Assembly: GCF_000820225.1 (NCBI RefSeq)
Contig: NZ_CDDK01000031.1
Location: 133,032 to 197,031 of the forward strand
DNA length: 64,000 bases
Direction of reading: 5' to 3'
Source of the DNA: Aeromonas veronii bv. veronii
Lineage (GTDB): Bacteria > Pseudomonadota > Gammaproteobacteria > Enterobacterales > Aeromonadaceae
Each line of letters begins with the position of its first letter. The first letter of the stretch is position 1. The notes under the pieces were generated by a model, which saw only the letters and a list, made by a program, of their open reading frames with translations, was not told the DNA's origin and did not search any database. The position numbers and the translations under genes are program-made. Of this stretch, positions 9,331 to 18,614 are shown in pieces.

Positions 9331-9355
9331 AAAAGGGGAGCCTGGCTCCCCTTTT
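9331..9355 (+). terminator. Terminator of metK
   Basis: AAAAGGGGAG and CTCCCCTTTT form a 10-bp stem around a five-base loop, ending in four T. Confidence 0.85.
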
Positions 9356-9376
9356 GCTTATCCGCTATCTGACGAG

Positions 9377-9910
9377 ATGTTGATGTCTGCCACCCCTGCC
9401 CAGCTTGTCGCCCTGTTGCAACAACGCGTAGAAGCCTGCTTTGTGCAGGCCGAGGCGCGCCTTGGCCGCACCTTCCCCCGCCCGCGGATCTACTGCAATA
9501 TGCGGGGCCGAGCGGCGGGATCGGCGCGGCTGCAAACCTGGGAGCTGCGCTTCAACCCAGCCCTCTATCAGGCCAACCAGCAGGCGTTTCTGGATGAGGT
9601 GGTGCCCCACGAGGTGGCCCATCTGCTGGTTCATGCCCTATGGGGTGAAGGGCGCGGCAAAAGCCGGGTGTTGCCCCACGGCCGTCAGTGGCAATCGGTA
9701 ATGCGGGAGGTGTTCGGCCTTGAACCCAGAACCACCCACAGCTTCGATCTGGCGGTTCTGGCCCAGCGCACCATCCCCTATCGCTGCCTCTGCCAGCAGC
9801 ATCAGCTGTCGGTACGCCGCCACAACAAGGTGGTGCGCGGCGAGGCCCGCTATCACTGCCGCCGCTGCAAGCAGCCGCTGGAGCGGGAACGGCCGGAGCC
9901 AGAGCAGTAA
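9377..9910 (+). CDS. sprT: SprT-family zinc metalloprotease-like protein
   Basis: 177 residues from the first of two close ATG codons (9377 and 9383). The longer frame would overlap metK and its terminator, so it is rejected. The zincin motif HEVAH occupies residues 78-82, and a C-terminal zinc ribbon is formed by CLC and CRRC pairs around the conserved VRRHNKVVRGEA segment. E. coli SprT has the same layout and length. The family is related to the eukaryotic DNA-protein crosslink protease Spartan; the bacterial substrate is not settled. It lies between metK and endA, as in many gammaproteobacteria. Confidence 0.93.
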   Translation: MLMSATPAQLVALLQQRVEACFVQAEARLGRTFPRPRIYCNMRGRAAGSARLQTWELRFNPALYQANQQAFLDEVVPHEVAHLLVHALWGEGRGKSRVLPHGRQWQSVMREVFGLEPRTTHSFDLAVLAQRTIPYRCLCQQHQLSVRRHNKVVRGEARYHCRRCKQPLERERPEPEQ

Positions 9911-9983
9911 GCCAGCTTGTGTCGCGCCCCTGTGGTAGGGTGCCCGCCATCGTTCGTCAATCATCCCGTTTGCAAGGAATCCC

Positions 9984-10688
9984 ATGCGTTTCATCTCCTC
10001 CCTCGCCCTGACCCTGCTGGCCGGTTTACCGCTGCTCAGCGCCCCCCTGCACGCCCAGACCTTTCGCGAAGCCAAGCAGGATCTGGTGAAGCTCTACCGC
10101 AGCCAGCCTGCGGTCACCACCTTCTACTGCGGCTGTGACATCGACTATCAGGGCAAGAAAATGAGCCCGGATCTCGCCAGTTGCGGCTATGAGCCGCGCA
10201 AGCAGGCCAAGCGCGCCGCCCGCATCGAGTGGGAACACGTGGTCCCGGCCTGGGAGTTCGGCCACCAGCTGCAATGCTGGCAGGCTGGCGGTCGCAAGAA
10301 CTGCGAAAAAGCGAGCCCCGAGTTCAACAAGATGGAGGGGGACATGCACAACCTCTTCCCCGCCATTGGCGAGGTGAACGGCGATCGGGCCAACTACCGC
10401 TTCTCCGACTGGAACGGCAAGCCGGATCAGTACGGCCAGTGCCAGATGCTGGTGGATTTCAAGGATCGTCGGGTGCAGCCGCCCAAGGGGCCGGTACGGG
10501 GCCAGATTGCCCGCGCCTACCTCTACATGAGCCAGCAGTATGGGCTGCGTCTGGCAGCGCAACAGCGTAAACTGTTTGAAGCTTGGGATCGCCAGTACCC
10601 GGCAGAGGGCTGGGAGTGCGAGCGTAACCGCCGCATCGGCAAGCTGCAGGGCAATACCAATCCCTTTATTGAAAAACAGTGCCAATAA
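9984..10688 (+). CDS. endA: Endonuclease I (extracellular or periplasmic DNase, Dns)
   Basis: 234 residues with a signal peptide of about 24 residues ending PLHA before QTFREA. The mature protein matches the endonuclease I family: EWEHVVPA near 83 contains the catalytic His of the beta-beta-alpha-metal fold, and EGDMHNLFP near 120 supplies metal-binding residues. Several cysteines fit disulphides in an exported enzyme. It cleaves double-stranded DNA in the periplasm or outside the cell; in Aeromonas and Vibrio the orthologue is called Dns and limits natural transformation. The position between sprT and rsmE is the canonical one. Confidence 0.95.
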   Translation: MRFISSLALTLLAGLPLLSAPLHAQTFREAKQDLVKLYRSQPAVTTFYCGCDIDYQGKKMSPDLASCGYEPRKQAKRAARIEWEHVVPAWEFGHQLQCWQAGGRKNCEKASPEFNKMEGDMHNLFPAIGEVNGDRANYRFSDWNGKPDQYGQCQMLVDFKDRRVQPPKGPVRGQIARAYLYMSQQYGLRLAAQQRKLFEAWDRQYPAEGWECERNRRIGKLQGNTNPFIEKQCQ

Positions 10689-10702
10689 CCCCATTTGACC
10701 AG

Positions 10703-10721
10703 GGAGGGGGATCGCCCCTCC
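10703..10721 (+). terminator. Possible terminator or attenuator after endA
   Basis: GGAGGGG and CCCCTCC form a 7-bp GC stem with a five-base loop shortly after the endA stop. There is no T tract, so intrinsic termination is uncertain. Confidence 0.35.
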
Positions 10722-10807
10722 TATCATGAAACCCTTCTTCACCGCAGCGTGAGCCTTGCTCGCCGCAGGATATGAAGGGTTTCCAAGCAAGAGACTGACA
10801 AGCAGCC

Positions 10808-11539
10808 ATGCGCATTCCACGTATCTATGAACCGGCCACCCTGCAAGTTGGCCAGACCATCGCCCTGTCGGAAGACGGCGCCAACCATATCGGCCGGGTA
10901 CTGCGCATGCAGCCGGGCCAGCAGCTCGAGCTGTTCAATGGCGATGGCAATCAATACCCCGCCACCATCGCCAACGTCGGCAAGAAGTCGGTGGAAGTGA
11001 CCATCGACAGCTGCGACGTCCAATCGGTGGAGTCACCGCTGGCCATCCACCTCGGTCAGGTGATCAGCCGTGGCGACAAGATGGACTTCACCATCCAGAA
11101 ATCGGTGGAGCTGGGCGTCACCTGCATCACCCCGCTCTTCTCCGAGCGCTGCGGCGTCAAGCTGCCGGCAGACCGGCTGGAGAAGAAGCGCGAACAGTGG
11201 CAGAAGGTGGTGATCAGCGCCTGCGAACAGTGCGGCCGCAACGTGGTGCCAGAGGTGCGCATGCCGATAGAGCTGGACGCCTGGCTGGCGGAAGAGACCA
11301 AAGAGCTCAAGCTCAACCTGCATCCGCGGGCCGAGTACAGCATCAACACCCTACCCGTTCCCGAGCACGGCGTGCGCCTGCTGATTGGCCCGGAAGGGGG
11401 CTTGTCGAGCGACGAGATCGCCCGTACCGTGCAGGAAGATTTCAAAGAGATGCTACTGGGGCCGCGGGTGCTTCGCACCGAAACTGCCGCCCTGACCGCC
11501 ATTACCGCGCTGCAATGCCGCTTTGGCGATCTCGCTTGA
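10808..11539 (+). CDS. rsmE: 16S rRNA (uracil1498-N3)-methyltransferase
   Basis: 243 residues, standard for RsmE, which methylates N3 of U1498 in 16S rRNA of the 30S subunit using SAM. An N-terminal PUA-like domain (MRIPRIYE start, then [12 protein letters not shown] near 27) precedes a SPOUT trefoil-knot methyltransferase domain. The knot motifs [12 protein letters not shown] near 196 and [13 protein letters not shown] near 219 are intact. The gene sits between endA and gshB, as in E. coli, and presumably belongs to the same block. Confidence 0.96.
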   Translation: MRIPRIYEPATLQVGQTIALSEDGANHIGRVLRMQPGQQLELFNGDGNQYPATIANVGKKSVEVTIDSCDVQSVESPLAIHLGQVISRGDKMDFTIQKSVELGVTCITPLFSERCGVKLPADRLEKKREQWQKVVISACEQCGRNVVPEVRMPIELDAWLAEETKELKLNLHPRAEYSINTLPVPEHGVRLLIGPEGGLSSDEIARTVQEDFKEMLLGPRVLRTETAALTAITALQCRFGDLA

Positions 11540-11592
11540 TACTATCGGTCGCATCAATCAGCCCCATGGCTGCATCGACGCAGCCGCAAGCG

Positions 11593-11622
11593 GCCGATTA
11601 CGCTGCGCTAATCGACCCTACA
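11593..11622. repeat. 30-bp dispersed repeat, copy B
   Basis: Matches copy A at 4634-4663 in 26 of 30 bases. It contains CGATTACGC TGC GCTAATCG, an imperfect hairpin, and lies in the rsmE-gshB gap. Confidence 0.6.
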
Positions 11623-11653
11623 ACCCAATCGAGCCATTAAAAAGGAACAGCGG

Positions 11654-12604
11654 ATGACCATTAAACTCGGCATCGTGATGGACCCCATCTCGGCCATCAA
11701 TATCAAGAAAGATTCCAGCTTTGCCATGCTCGAAGAGGCGCAAAAGCGCGGCTATGAGCTGTTCTATCTGGAGATGAAGGATCTCTACATGGAAGCCGGT
11801 CGCGCCTTTGGTACCATGCGCCCGCTCACCGTCAAATATGACTATGCCGACTGGTACACCCTGGGCGAGGTGGTTGATCAGCCCCTCTCCAACCTCGATG
11901 TGATCCTGATGCGCAAGGATCCGCCGTTCGACACCGAATTTATCTATGCCACCTACATGCTGGAGCGGGCCGAGGATGAGGGTTGCCTTATCGTCAACAA
12001 GCCGCAGAGCCTGCGCGATGCCAACGAGAAGCTCTACACCGCCTGGTTTGCCGAGCACACCCCGACCACGCTGGTGACCCGCCGTGCCGACAAGCTGCGC
12101 GCCTTCCACGCACAGCACAGAGACGTGATCTTGAAGCCCTTGGACGGCATGGGCGGCGCCTCCATCTTCCGCATGAAGGAAGATGACGCCAACGTCGGCG
12201 TGATTATCGAGACCCTGACCGCCCACGGCAGCCAGTACTGCATGGCGCAGACCTATCTGCCCGCCATCAAGGATGGCGACAAGCGGGTACTGGTAGTGGA
12301 CGGTGAACCGGTTCCCTACTGCCTCGCCCGTATTCCGGCGCAGGGCGAGACCCGTGGCAATCTGGCGGCCGGTGGCCGTGGTGAAGCGCGTCCCCTGAGC
12401 GAAGCCGACTGGGCCATCGCCCGTGCAGTGGGCCCGACGTTGAAAGAGAAAGGGCTTATCTTCGTTGGCCTCGATATCATCGGCGATCGGCTGACCGAAA
12501 TTAACGTCACCAGCCCGACCTGCATTCGCGAGATTGAAGCCGCCTTCGATGTGCACATCACCGGCATGCTGATGGATGCCATCGAGCGTCGGCTGGGCAA
12601 ATAA
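11654..12604 (+). CDS. gshB: Glutathione synthetase
   Basis: 316 residues, like E. coli GshB. It joins gamma-glutamylcysteine and glycine with ATP to make glutathione in the cytosol. The N-terminus KLGIVMDPI is typical. The ATP-grasp domain shows VILKPLDGMGGASIFR near 156, the glycine-rich loop region RGNLAAGGRGEARPL near 233, and the metal-binding LTEINVTSPTCIREIE near 279. A ribosome site AAGGAAC precedes the ATG. Order rsmE-gshB-yqgE-ruvX is that of E. coli. Confidence 0.97.
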   Translation: MTIKLGIVMDPISAINIKKDSSFAMLEEAQKRGYELFYLEMKDLYMEAGRAFGTMRPLTVKYDYADWYTLGEVVDQPLSNLDVILMRKDPPFDTEFIYATYMLERAEDEGCLIVNKPQSLRDANEKLYTAWFAEHTPTTLVTRRADKLRAFHAQHRDVILKPLDGMGGASIFRMKEDDANVGVIIETLTAHGSQYCMAQTYLPAIKDGDKRVLVVDGEPVPYCLARIPAQGETRGNLAAGGRGEARPLSEADWAIARAVGPTLKEKGLIFVGLDIIGDRLTEINVTSPTCIREIEAAFDVHITGMLMDAIERRLGK

Positions 12605-12664
12605 TCGCCAGGCAGGCTAACCGGCCTGTTCAGGGGTAACCCGCCACTGACAAGCCCGGAAACT

Positions 12665-12695
12665 GAGAGGGTGGCCCGGCGCCACCCTCTCTGTT
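12665..12695 (+). terminator. Terminator of gshB
   Basis: GAGAGGGTGG and CCACCCTCTC form a 10-bp stem around a seven-base loop, followed by TGTTT. Confidence 0.75.
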
Positions 12696-12805
12696 TCAAG
12701 GCAATCCGGAAAGGGGCGGGATCTCGCCCAGCCCAAAAAGCGGTTTTTCCCATGGGGATCAACTGCCATAATTGACCTCAAATACCTTTGCACTATTTGG
12801 CCTCT

Positions 12806-13360
12806 ATGCAAACACTGCAAAATCACTTCCTGCTTGCCATGCCAAGCCTGACGGATCCCTACTTCGAGCGCTCGCTGGTCTATCTGTGCGAGCACAACGA
12901 AGAGGGCGCCATGGGCTTGGTCGTCAACATTCCGGTCGAGATGTCGCTGGAAACCATGCTGACCCAGCTCCAGCTCAACCCGCCCAACAACCCGGAGCTC
13001 AAGCAGCCGGTGCTGCAAGGGGGGCCGGTTCACGCCGATCGCGGCTTCGTGCTGCACAGCTTCCGCCCCGGCTTCAACTCCACCCTGCAGGTGGGGGATG
13101 AGATGATGGTGACCACCTCCAAGGATATTCTGGAAACCCTGGGTACGAGCGAAGCTCCTGCCCATTGGCTGGTGGCCCTTGGCTATGCAGGCTGGAGCGC
13201 AGGTCAGCTGGAGCAGGAGCTGGTGGACGGCGCCTGGCTGGTGATCCCCCCCAATCCGGCTCTGGTGTTCAAGACCCCCATTCACAAACGTTGGCAGCAA
13301 GCTGCCGCCAGCATAGGGGTGAACCCGGTTCACCTCTCCAGCGACATCGGCCACAGCTGA
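12806..13360 (+). CDS. yqgE: YqgE/AlgH family protein
   Basis: 184 residues starting at the ATG that gives [15 protein letters not shown], which aligns with the E. coli YqgE start; an ATG-like start six codons upstream is less likely. Conserved family segments are [29 protein letters not shown] near 27 and [14 protein letters not shown] near 73. The family has a solved alpha/beta fold without known catalytic activity; AlgH was once proposed as an alginate regulator in Pseudomonas. The position just before ruvX is strongly conserved, which hints at a shared context but not a known function. Confidence 0.94.
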   Translation: MQTLQNHFLLAMPSLTDPYFERSLVYLCEHNEEGAMGLVVNIPVEMSLETMLTQLQLNPPNNPELKQPVLQGGPVHADRGFVLHSFRPGFNSTLQVGDEMMVTTSKDILETLGTSEAPAHWLVALGYAGWSAGQLEQELVDGAWLVIPPNPALVFKTPIHKRWQQAAASIGVNPVHLSSDIGHS

Positions 13361-13403
13361 TCGGCTGGCCCGCTCCGCTCTCTATTTCGAGGATTTATCA
13401 GTT

Positions 13404-13826
13404 ATGTCATCACGCAGCATCATGGGCTTTGACTATGGCACCAAGAGCATTGGCGTCGCCATCGGTCAGGAGCTGACAGGCACTGCCCAGCCTCTGCGCG
13501 CCCTCAAGGCCAACGACGGCATCCCCAACTGGGACGAGATTGAGAAGCTGCTCAAGGAGTGGCAACCGGACCTGCTGGTGGTCGGCCTGCCGCTGAACAT
13601 GGATGGTACCGATCAGGAGATCACGGTACGGGCCCGCAAATTCGGCAACCGGCTGCATGGCCGTTTCGGCAAGCCGGTGGAGTTCAAGGATGAGCGACTC
13701 ACCACCACAGATGCCCGCGCCCGCCTGTTTGAGCGAGGCGGCTATCGCGCGCTGGAGAAAGGCAGTGTGGACGGGGTATCGGCGCAGCTGATCGTCGAAG
13801 CCTGGATGGAAGAGCAGTACAACTAA
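13404..13826 (+). CDS. ruvX: Putative pre-16S rRNA nuclease / Holliday junction resolvase-like YqgF
   Basis: 140 residues with the RNase H-like fold. The N-terminal [13 protein letters not shown] holds the first acidic residue, [11 protein letters not shown] near 55 is the central family motif, and DERLTT near 95 carries further active-site residues. E. coli YqgF is essential and processes the 5' end of 16S rRNA; resolvase activity has also been reported for the family. It follows yqgE, as in E. coli. It converges on the dtpA-like gene. Confidence 0.94.
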   Translation: MSSRSIMGFDYGTKSIGVAIGQELTGTAQPLRALKANDGIPNWDEIEKLLKEWQPDLLVVGLPLNMDGTDQEITVRARKFGNRLHGRFGKPVEFKDERLTTTDARARLFERGGYRALEKGSVDGVSAQLIVEAWMEEQYN

Positions 13827-13837
13827 GCCATCAACAG

Positions 13838-13865
13838 CAAGGCAAGGGTCGCAGCCCTTGCCTTG
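13838..13865. terminator. Hairpin between convergent ruvX and dtpA
   Basis: CAAGGCAAGGG and CCCTTGCCTTG form an 11-bp stem with a six-base loop. There is no long T tract, but the position between converging genes suggests a bidirectional terminator. Confidence 0.55.
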
Positions 13866-13886
13866 TCTCGCACTATCCTCCCCTCA

Positions 13887-15389
13887 TTACGCCTGTGATT
13901 GACCCGCGACCAGCCCTTCGGCCTCGGGGCTCGCATTCATCATCCGGTTCAGCCAGGGCACCATCAGCCCCATCACTACCGCAATCAGCAGGGTCGCCAT
14001 CCCGATCTTGCCAAATACGCCGGTGTAAATGGGCAAAGTTTGCAGCGGATCCGTCATCCCTTGCGGCACGGCGGTAAAAGTCGCCACATAGCCACCCAGC
14101 AGGGACGCCATCGCCTGAGTCAGGAACCACATTCCGAGAATAAAGCCCATCAGCCGTTGCGGCACCAGCGCGGCGACCATCGCCAGTCCCAGCGCACTGA
14201 TCATCAGCTCGCCCAGACTCTGGAACAGGTAGATAAGCACCATAAACCAGGGGGAGGTCAGCCCCTGCTCATCGGCAAACCACCAGCCGGATGCCGCCGC
14301 CGTCAGAAAGCCCAGCGAGCAAAAGAACATCCCGAGGGTGAACTTGAGCGGCATGGTGAGATCCCGCCCCTTGCTGCCCATTCGGGTATAGATCATCGCG
14401 AGTACCGGGCTACCCACTACCACCCAGAAGGGGTTGAGCGCCTGGAAGCTGACCGGGTTGACGCTCATGCCCAGCATCTCGTGGTGCATGTTGTTGATGG
14501 CAAAGAAGTTCAGGGACGTCGGCATCTGGGCATACAGCACGTAGAAGAGCACTGCCTCCAGCATCAGCACGAAGGCCACATACATCTTGTTGCGGCCCAC
14601 TGTGTCGAGCCTGAACGCCTCGCGAAAGAAGACAATCACCACGGCGATGGTTACCGTCATCAGCACCATGTTGGCGATCACCACGTGGTGCATCAGCCAG
14701 GCGCAGAAGAAGACCATGGCTACCGAACCCAATATAACCAGCAGCAGCTTGCTGTAATCGAGCGGCAGGTGATCCGGCTCGGAGCCAATATCCTTGACCA
14801 TATTGCGGCAGGCAAAGAAGGTGAGCAGCGCAATAATCAACCCCACCCCGCACAGGTTATAGGTCACTGTATAGCCGTAGTGATCGGCAATTACCGGCGC
14901 GAGCGAGAGGGAAATAAGGGAGCCGATATTGATCGACATATAGAACAGGGTAAACGCCCCATCCAGCCGCGGATCTTTTGGCTGGTAGCATTTTGACAGC
15001 AGGCTGGCCGGATTGGCCTTGAACAGGCAGTTACCGACCGCGATGGTGCCTAGCGCATAGAAAATCAGGTCGGGATTGTAGATAGAGAGGCCGGTCATAA
15101 AGTAGCCTATCACCAACACGATAGCCCCGAGCACCATGGTGCGCTTGGTGCCGAGTACATGGTCACCGACATAGCCACCGACCGAGATCAGACCATATAC
15201 CAACGCCGAGAAGGCACCGAAAGTAATAAAGGATTGCTCTTGGGAAAATCCCAGTTGCTGTACAAAGAAGACCGCCAATATCCCCTGCACGCCGTAATAA
15301 CCGAAGCGCTCCCAGAGTTCGACGAAAAATATCATAAAGAAGGGTTTGGGCTGTTGTAACAACCCGGTCGGTGCTGTTGCTGGACGCAT
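13887..15389 (-). CDS. dtpA: Proton-dependent di/tripeptide transporter (POT family, DtpA-like)
   Basis: 500 residues with 12 to 14 predicted membrane helices. It belongs to the POT/PTR branch of the major facilitator superfamily, importing di- and tripeptides with protons across the inner membrane. Family motifs include [14 protein letters not shown] near 25 (the ExxERFxYY signature), [13 protein letters not shown] near 71, and the PTR2 signature region [30 protein letters not shown] and [15 protein letters not shown] resemble E. coli DtpA closely. It has a long upstream region of its own and no operon partner. Confidence 0.93.
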   Translation of the reverse strand: MRPATAPTGLLQQPKPFFMIFFVELWERFGYYGVQGILAVFFVQQLGFSQEQSFITFGAFSALVYGLISVGGYVGDHVLGTKRTMVLGAIVLVIGYFMTGLSIYNPDLIFYALGTIAVGNCLFKANPASLLSKCYQPKDPRLDGAFTLFYMSINIGSLISLSLAPVIADHYGYTVTYNLCGVGLIIALLTFFACRNMVKDIGSEPDHLPLDYSKLLLVILGSVAMVFFCAWLMHHVVIANMVLMTVTIAVVIVFFREAFRLDTVGRNKMYVAFVLMLEAVLFYVLYAQMPTSLNFFAINNMHHEMLGMSVNPVSFQALNPFWVVVGSPVLAMIYTRMGSKGRDLTMPLKFTLGMFFCSLGFLTAAASGWWFADEQGLTSPWFMVLIYLFQSLGELMISALGLAMVAALVPQRLMGFILGMWFLTQAMASLLGGYVATFTAVPQGMTDPLQTLPIYTGVFGKIGMATLLIAVVMGLMVPWLNRMMNASPEAEGLVAGQSQA

Positions 15390-16054
15390 AGTAACCTGCC
15401 TTTGCTGAGATTTATTTTTATTAATCTGGTGGTAGCTACCGCACTATTTTTTTGCCCGCTATTGCCATAACGGGGAGTGCAGTCAGCCTGCCAATCTGGC
15501 TATTTTCGGGTGCACGCGCCCCGTTCGATGAAAGGTGTTTTTCATCTAGCCGGTTTCAATTAGGTGTTATCGGGGGATGGTGAGTGGCGTCTCCCAGTAC
15601 AGTTGCCGGCTCCAGGCGCTACCTTTGCCGCATCCCTTCACTCAAGCCGGTTTATCAACCTTGATGCTTATTACCCTCTGCTCCGTCACTCATGGTTGGT
15701 GGCTAGATAGCCGGGGCATGACACGGCCACAGATGACCTGTGGGGCCGGCTCACGCCGCGCTCTAATGGCTGTCACCTACGCAGGCGATATCTAACCCTG
15801 CCATTCCAAGGGGAGTCATGCTATATCACTGCAAACACAGGAACTTAATGGTCGATCACACTTTAAAAGTGACCGTCAGTGAAGTTTTCTAATGAAACCA
15901 CATGAATTTTTTTCGTGAAAAGAGCCTCACTCGAGACGTGCAACCAAGGCTAATCTGTGCATAAAGAGAGTTGAATGGCACACAGCTTGAACCCATGCCC
16001 CCCCGGACGCAGCACTTCAGTCGTGCCAAAGCCCACTCATCCGGGCGATACGAC
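15390..16054. other. 665-base gap upstream of the peptide transporter gene
   Basis: It must contain the dtpA promoter and lies downstream of yidZ. Two perfect inverted repeats stand out: GATGAAA-N6-TTTCATC at 15527-15546, about 140 bases before dtpA, and CACTTT-A-AAAGTG at 15859-15871. Small open frames here (for example 15577-15795) show no support. No other feature was seen. Confidence 0.45.
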
Positions 16055-16061
16055 AACAAAA

Positions 16062-16084
16062 AGCCGGAGCAGATGGCTCCGGCT
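16062..16084 (-). terminator. Terminator of the mdtL-yidZ unit
   Basis: AGCCGGAGC and GCTCCGGCT form a 9-bp stem with a five-base loop. On the minus strand it is followed by a T-rich run (TTTTTGTTG counting the stem end). Confidence 0.85.
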
Positions 16085-16110
16085 GATCGATGGGCACCGT
16101 CACGGCCACA

Positions 16111-17085
16111 CTAGCGTGGCGATTCGTCGTTGTAGAGTCGCCGGATCTCGTTGCGCAGCCACATCACCTTGGCATCCTGATTGTGTCGTTTGTGCCACAA
16201 CAGGATGAAGGCGATCTCCAGCTGGGCGTAGAGCTTCTCGGGGAGCGGCAGCGGCATGGCGATCAGATTGCCATGATGCCGACTGGCATAACCACCGCAG
16301 TAGGAAGGAGCCACCGCAATCAGTTTGTGGCTCGACTGGGAGGCGATATGCAGCGCCTGCTCGAAGCTTGAGACCATGATGGGCACCTCCCGCTTCAATC
16401 CCTCATCCTCCAGCAGACTGTCGAGAGCCCAGGTATCGTTCGCTTCCCACACCATGCTGATCTGGGGGCAGGCCAAAAAATTCTCCAACGACCACTTCTG
16501 CTCGAGCAATGGGTGATCCTTGCGCAGAAAAACCACCGGGCGATCGGTGAACAGCACCTCGTGATCGATGTAGTAGGGCAAGCGGTTGACCTTGGCCTGG
16601 GAGCGGCCATGGGTCTCGCGGGCGCAGAAGCCGAGATCCGCATCGCCATTGACGATGTCGTTGAGGGCGTGGTGATCCCACCCCAGCATCCTGACCACCG
16701 AGTTGGGGTACTTCTGGTAGATGGTCATGGGCAGATCGCTCAGGAAGCTGATGTAAAAGGGGGACTCCATCACCAGCGTGAAGCGGGCACCGTCGGGGAT
16801 CGCCTCGCTATTGAGCGAGGTGATGCTATCGGTGAGCTGGAACCAGACCTTCAGCTCCTCCTCCAGGGTCAGGGAGAGGTTGGTGGGCTGCAATCCCTGC
16901 CGTACCCGCACAAACAGGGGATCGTCAAACCACTCCCGCAATTTGGCCAGAGACTTGCTCACCGCCGACGGGGTGACACAGAGCTTTTTGGCCGCCCCTG
17001 CCACACTGCGCTCCTGCATCAGGTACTTGAAGACCACCAGCAGGTTTAAATCGAGTTCACCCAGATTGCGCATATCCCCTCTCAT
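16111..17085 (-). CDS. yidZ: LysR-family transcriptional regulator, YidZ-like
   Basis: 324 residues. The N-terminal winged helix-turn-helix spans about 10-70 (LDLNLLVVFKYLMQERSV, then VTPSAVSKSLAKLREWFDDPLF), and a LysR substrate-binding domain follows. Similarity to E. coli YidZ is extensive, including SDTWALD-like NDTWALDSLLEDEG, SFEQALHIASQ and LLWHKRHNQDAKVMWLR. YidZ has been linked to anaerobic NO protection in E. coli, but its ligand is not established. The start lies about 7 bases after the mdtL stop, so the two are one transcription unit, in the same order as in E. coli. An in-frame ATG four codons in is an alternative start. Confidence 0.9.
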   Translation of the reverse strand: MRGDMRNLGELDLNLLVVFKYLMQERSVAGAAKKLCVTPSAVSKSLAKLREWFDDPLFVRVRQGLQPTNLSLTLEEELKVWFQLTDSITSLNSEAIPDGARFTLVMESPFYISFLSDLPMTIYQKYPNSVVRMLGWDHHALNDIVNGDADLGFCARETHGRSQAKVNRLPYYIDHEVLFTDRPVVFLRKDHPLLEQKWSLENFLACPQISMVWEANDTWALDSLLEDEGLKREVPIMVSSFEQALHIASQSSHKLIAVAPSYCGGYASRHHGNLIAMPLPLPEKLYAQLEIAFILLWHKRHNQDAKVMWLRNEIRRLYNDESPR

Positions 17086-17091
17086 CTTCCA

Positions 17092-18264
17092 TCAGCCCTG
17101 CGACCGCGCTTCACGAAGCGCGAGCCATGGTAACAGCCCTTTGACAGCCAGGTAACTGAGCAGTGCCAGCAGCAGGGCGCAGATCAGCATCTCGGTCGGG
17201 GCAAAGCCAAGTTGACCCAACAGCCAGATATAGAGGCCGGAGAGGCTGATCTGCATGATGCAGAGCACGGCGCTGGCAAAGGCCACATTGTGCTGACAAC
17301 CGTCGAGCGCCTCTCCCATCGCCACCCCGAAGCCACAGGAAAAACCGACACAGACCAGCGCAAACCCCGGCAGCAACAGATGGATATCGCCCCCCGCCTG
17401 CCAGCTGCCGATCAGTGAGCACGCCGCCAGCAGATAGGAGAGATGAGCCACCGCCAGCACCTTCTGTTTGCCCAAACGGCGCAACAGCAGGGGCGTCAGG
17501 AAAGAAGTAGACATGCTCACTCCGGCCATCACCATCATCACGATGGAGTACTGCTCGGTGGTGAAGCCAAACTCCTTCATCAGGATCAGCGGCGAGACGC
17601 TGACATAGACCAGAATGGCGGTCACGCTGGCACTGGTCAGCAGGGATAGCAGCATAAAGCGCGGCGAGCGCAGCAGGGCAAAGGGCAGCGCAGCACAACT
17701 CCCTGGTTGCCGAGCCGGGCGGGTTTCCTTGAGCAGAAGCAGGTTGACCAGACCGCTGACGGCCGCCACCAGCGCCATCGCCACGAAGATCCCGCGCCAA
17801 TCAAAATGTGACAGGATGAGGTAACCGAGCACCGGCGCCAGCACCGGGATCACGCAGATGACCCCGTTGATCATCGAGAGCGCCATCGCCAGCCGCTCCT
17901 GACTCAGCACATCCCGCAGCACAGTAAAGGTCATGATATAGAGCGCACCAGCCCCAACCCCCTGCCAGAAACGGCCAAAATAGAACTGGCCAATCCCCTC
18001 CGCATTGCCTGCCACCAGCGAGGCGAGGACAAAAATCAGCGCGCCTCCGAGCACCACCCAGCGCCGCCCGTAGCGATCGGCAATCATTCCCCCCAGCAGC
18101 ACGGTCGCCGCCATGCCAAACAGATAGATAGAGAAGGCAGTGTGGATCTGCGCCTCGCTCGCCTGCAGGGCATCGGCAATCTGGGGCACAGCGACCAGAT
18201 AGAGATCGATCCCGACCGGATAGAGGATGATCATCAGAAAGGCGCACAACAGGAATACAGGCAT
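17092..18264 (-). CDS. mdtL: MFS multidrug efflux transporter, MdtL-like
   Basis: 390 residues against 391 in E. coli MdtL, with about 12 membrane helices. It is a drug:proton antiporter of the DHA1 group in the inner membrane; overexpression in E. coli gives chloramphenicol resistance. Visible features are LYPVGIDLYLVAVPQIA near 13, the motif A-like region GMIADRYGRRWVVLGG near 59, RFWQGVGAGALYIMTF near 95 (motif B), and INGVICVIPVLAPVLG near 129 (motif C-like). The ATG has TGGAG four bases upstream; in-frame codons further upstream lack similarity. The LysR gene yidZ follows immediately and may regulate it. Confidence 0.92.
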   Translation of the reverse strand: MPVFLLCAFLMIILYPVGIDLYLVAVPQIADALQASEAQIHTAFSIYLFGMAATVLLGGMIADRYGRRWVVLGGALIFVLASLVAGNAEGIGQFYFGRFWQGVGAGALYIMTFTVLRDVLSQERLAMALSMINGVICVIPVLAPVLGYLILSHFDWRGIFVAMALVAAVSGLVNLLLLKETRPARQPGSCAALPFALLRSPRFMLLSLLTSASVTAILVYVSVSPLILMKEFGFTTEQYSIVMMVMAGVSMSTSFLTPLLLRRLGKQKVLAVAHLSYLLAACSLIGSWQAGGDIHLLLPGFALVCVGFSCGFGVAMGEALDGCQHNVAFASAVLCIMQISLSGLYIWLLGQLGFAPTEMLICALLLALLSYLAVKGLLPWLALREARSQG

Positions 18265-18614
18265 GGATGCTCCATAACAGATTGGCGTGCCGATGCCTGC
18301 CAGATCACAGCGACAGGCGAACAGTGGCGGGGCCAAGGTGGTGACAAAGGTAGCAACACTGTGCGTCGCAATGGGGGCAACTATATGGGCGCCCAGCGCC
18401 CTCACCTAGTGAAGAGATGGCGATCGGTACATTCCAATCAGGAAATATTGTATTGAGTTACGTGCCATAGCGGCCATATTGAATCGAGCAGACTCACTAA
18501 TAAACCGCGTCACCTCCCGCTCATTGCCATCCCTGCGCTGCACTTTACCGCCCGTCTGTTATCTGCCTTGGCCCTTGCGGGCGTATAAGCTGTAGGTGCG
18601 ACGCAATACAGGGA
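18265..18614. promoter_or_regulatory. Divergent mdtL / moxR promoter region
   Basis: This 350-base gap separates the mdtL start from the MoxR-type gene. It should contain both promoters and any YidZ site, but none could be identified with confidence, and no gene was seen. Confidence 0.5.

Noticed and set aside
15577-15795. 72-codon plus-strand frame upstream of dtpA
   Set aside because: No family resemblance and a weak start context in a region that looks regulatory.
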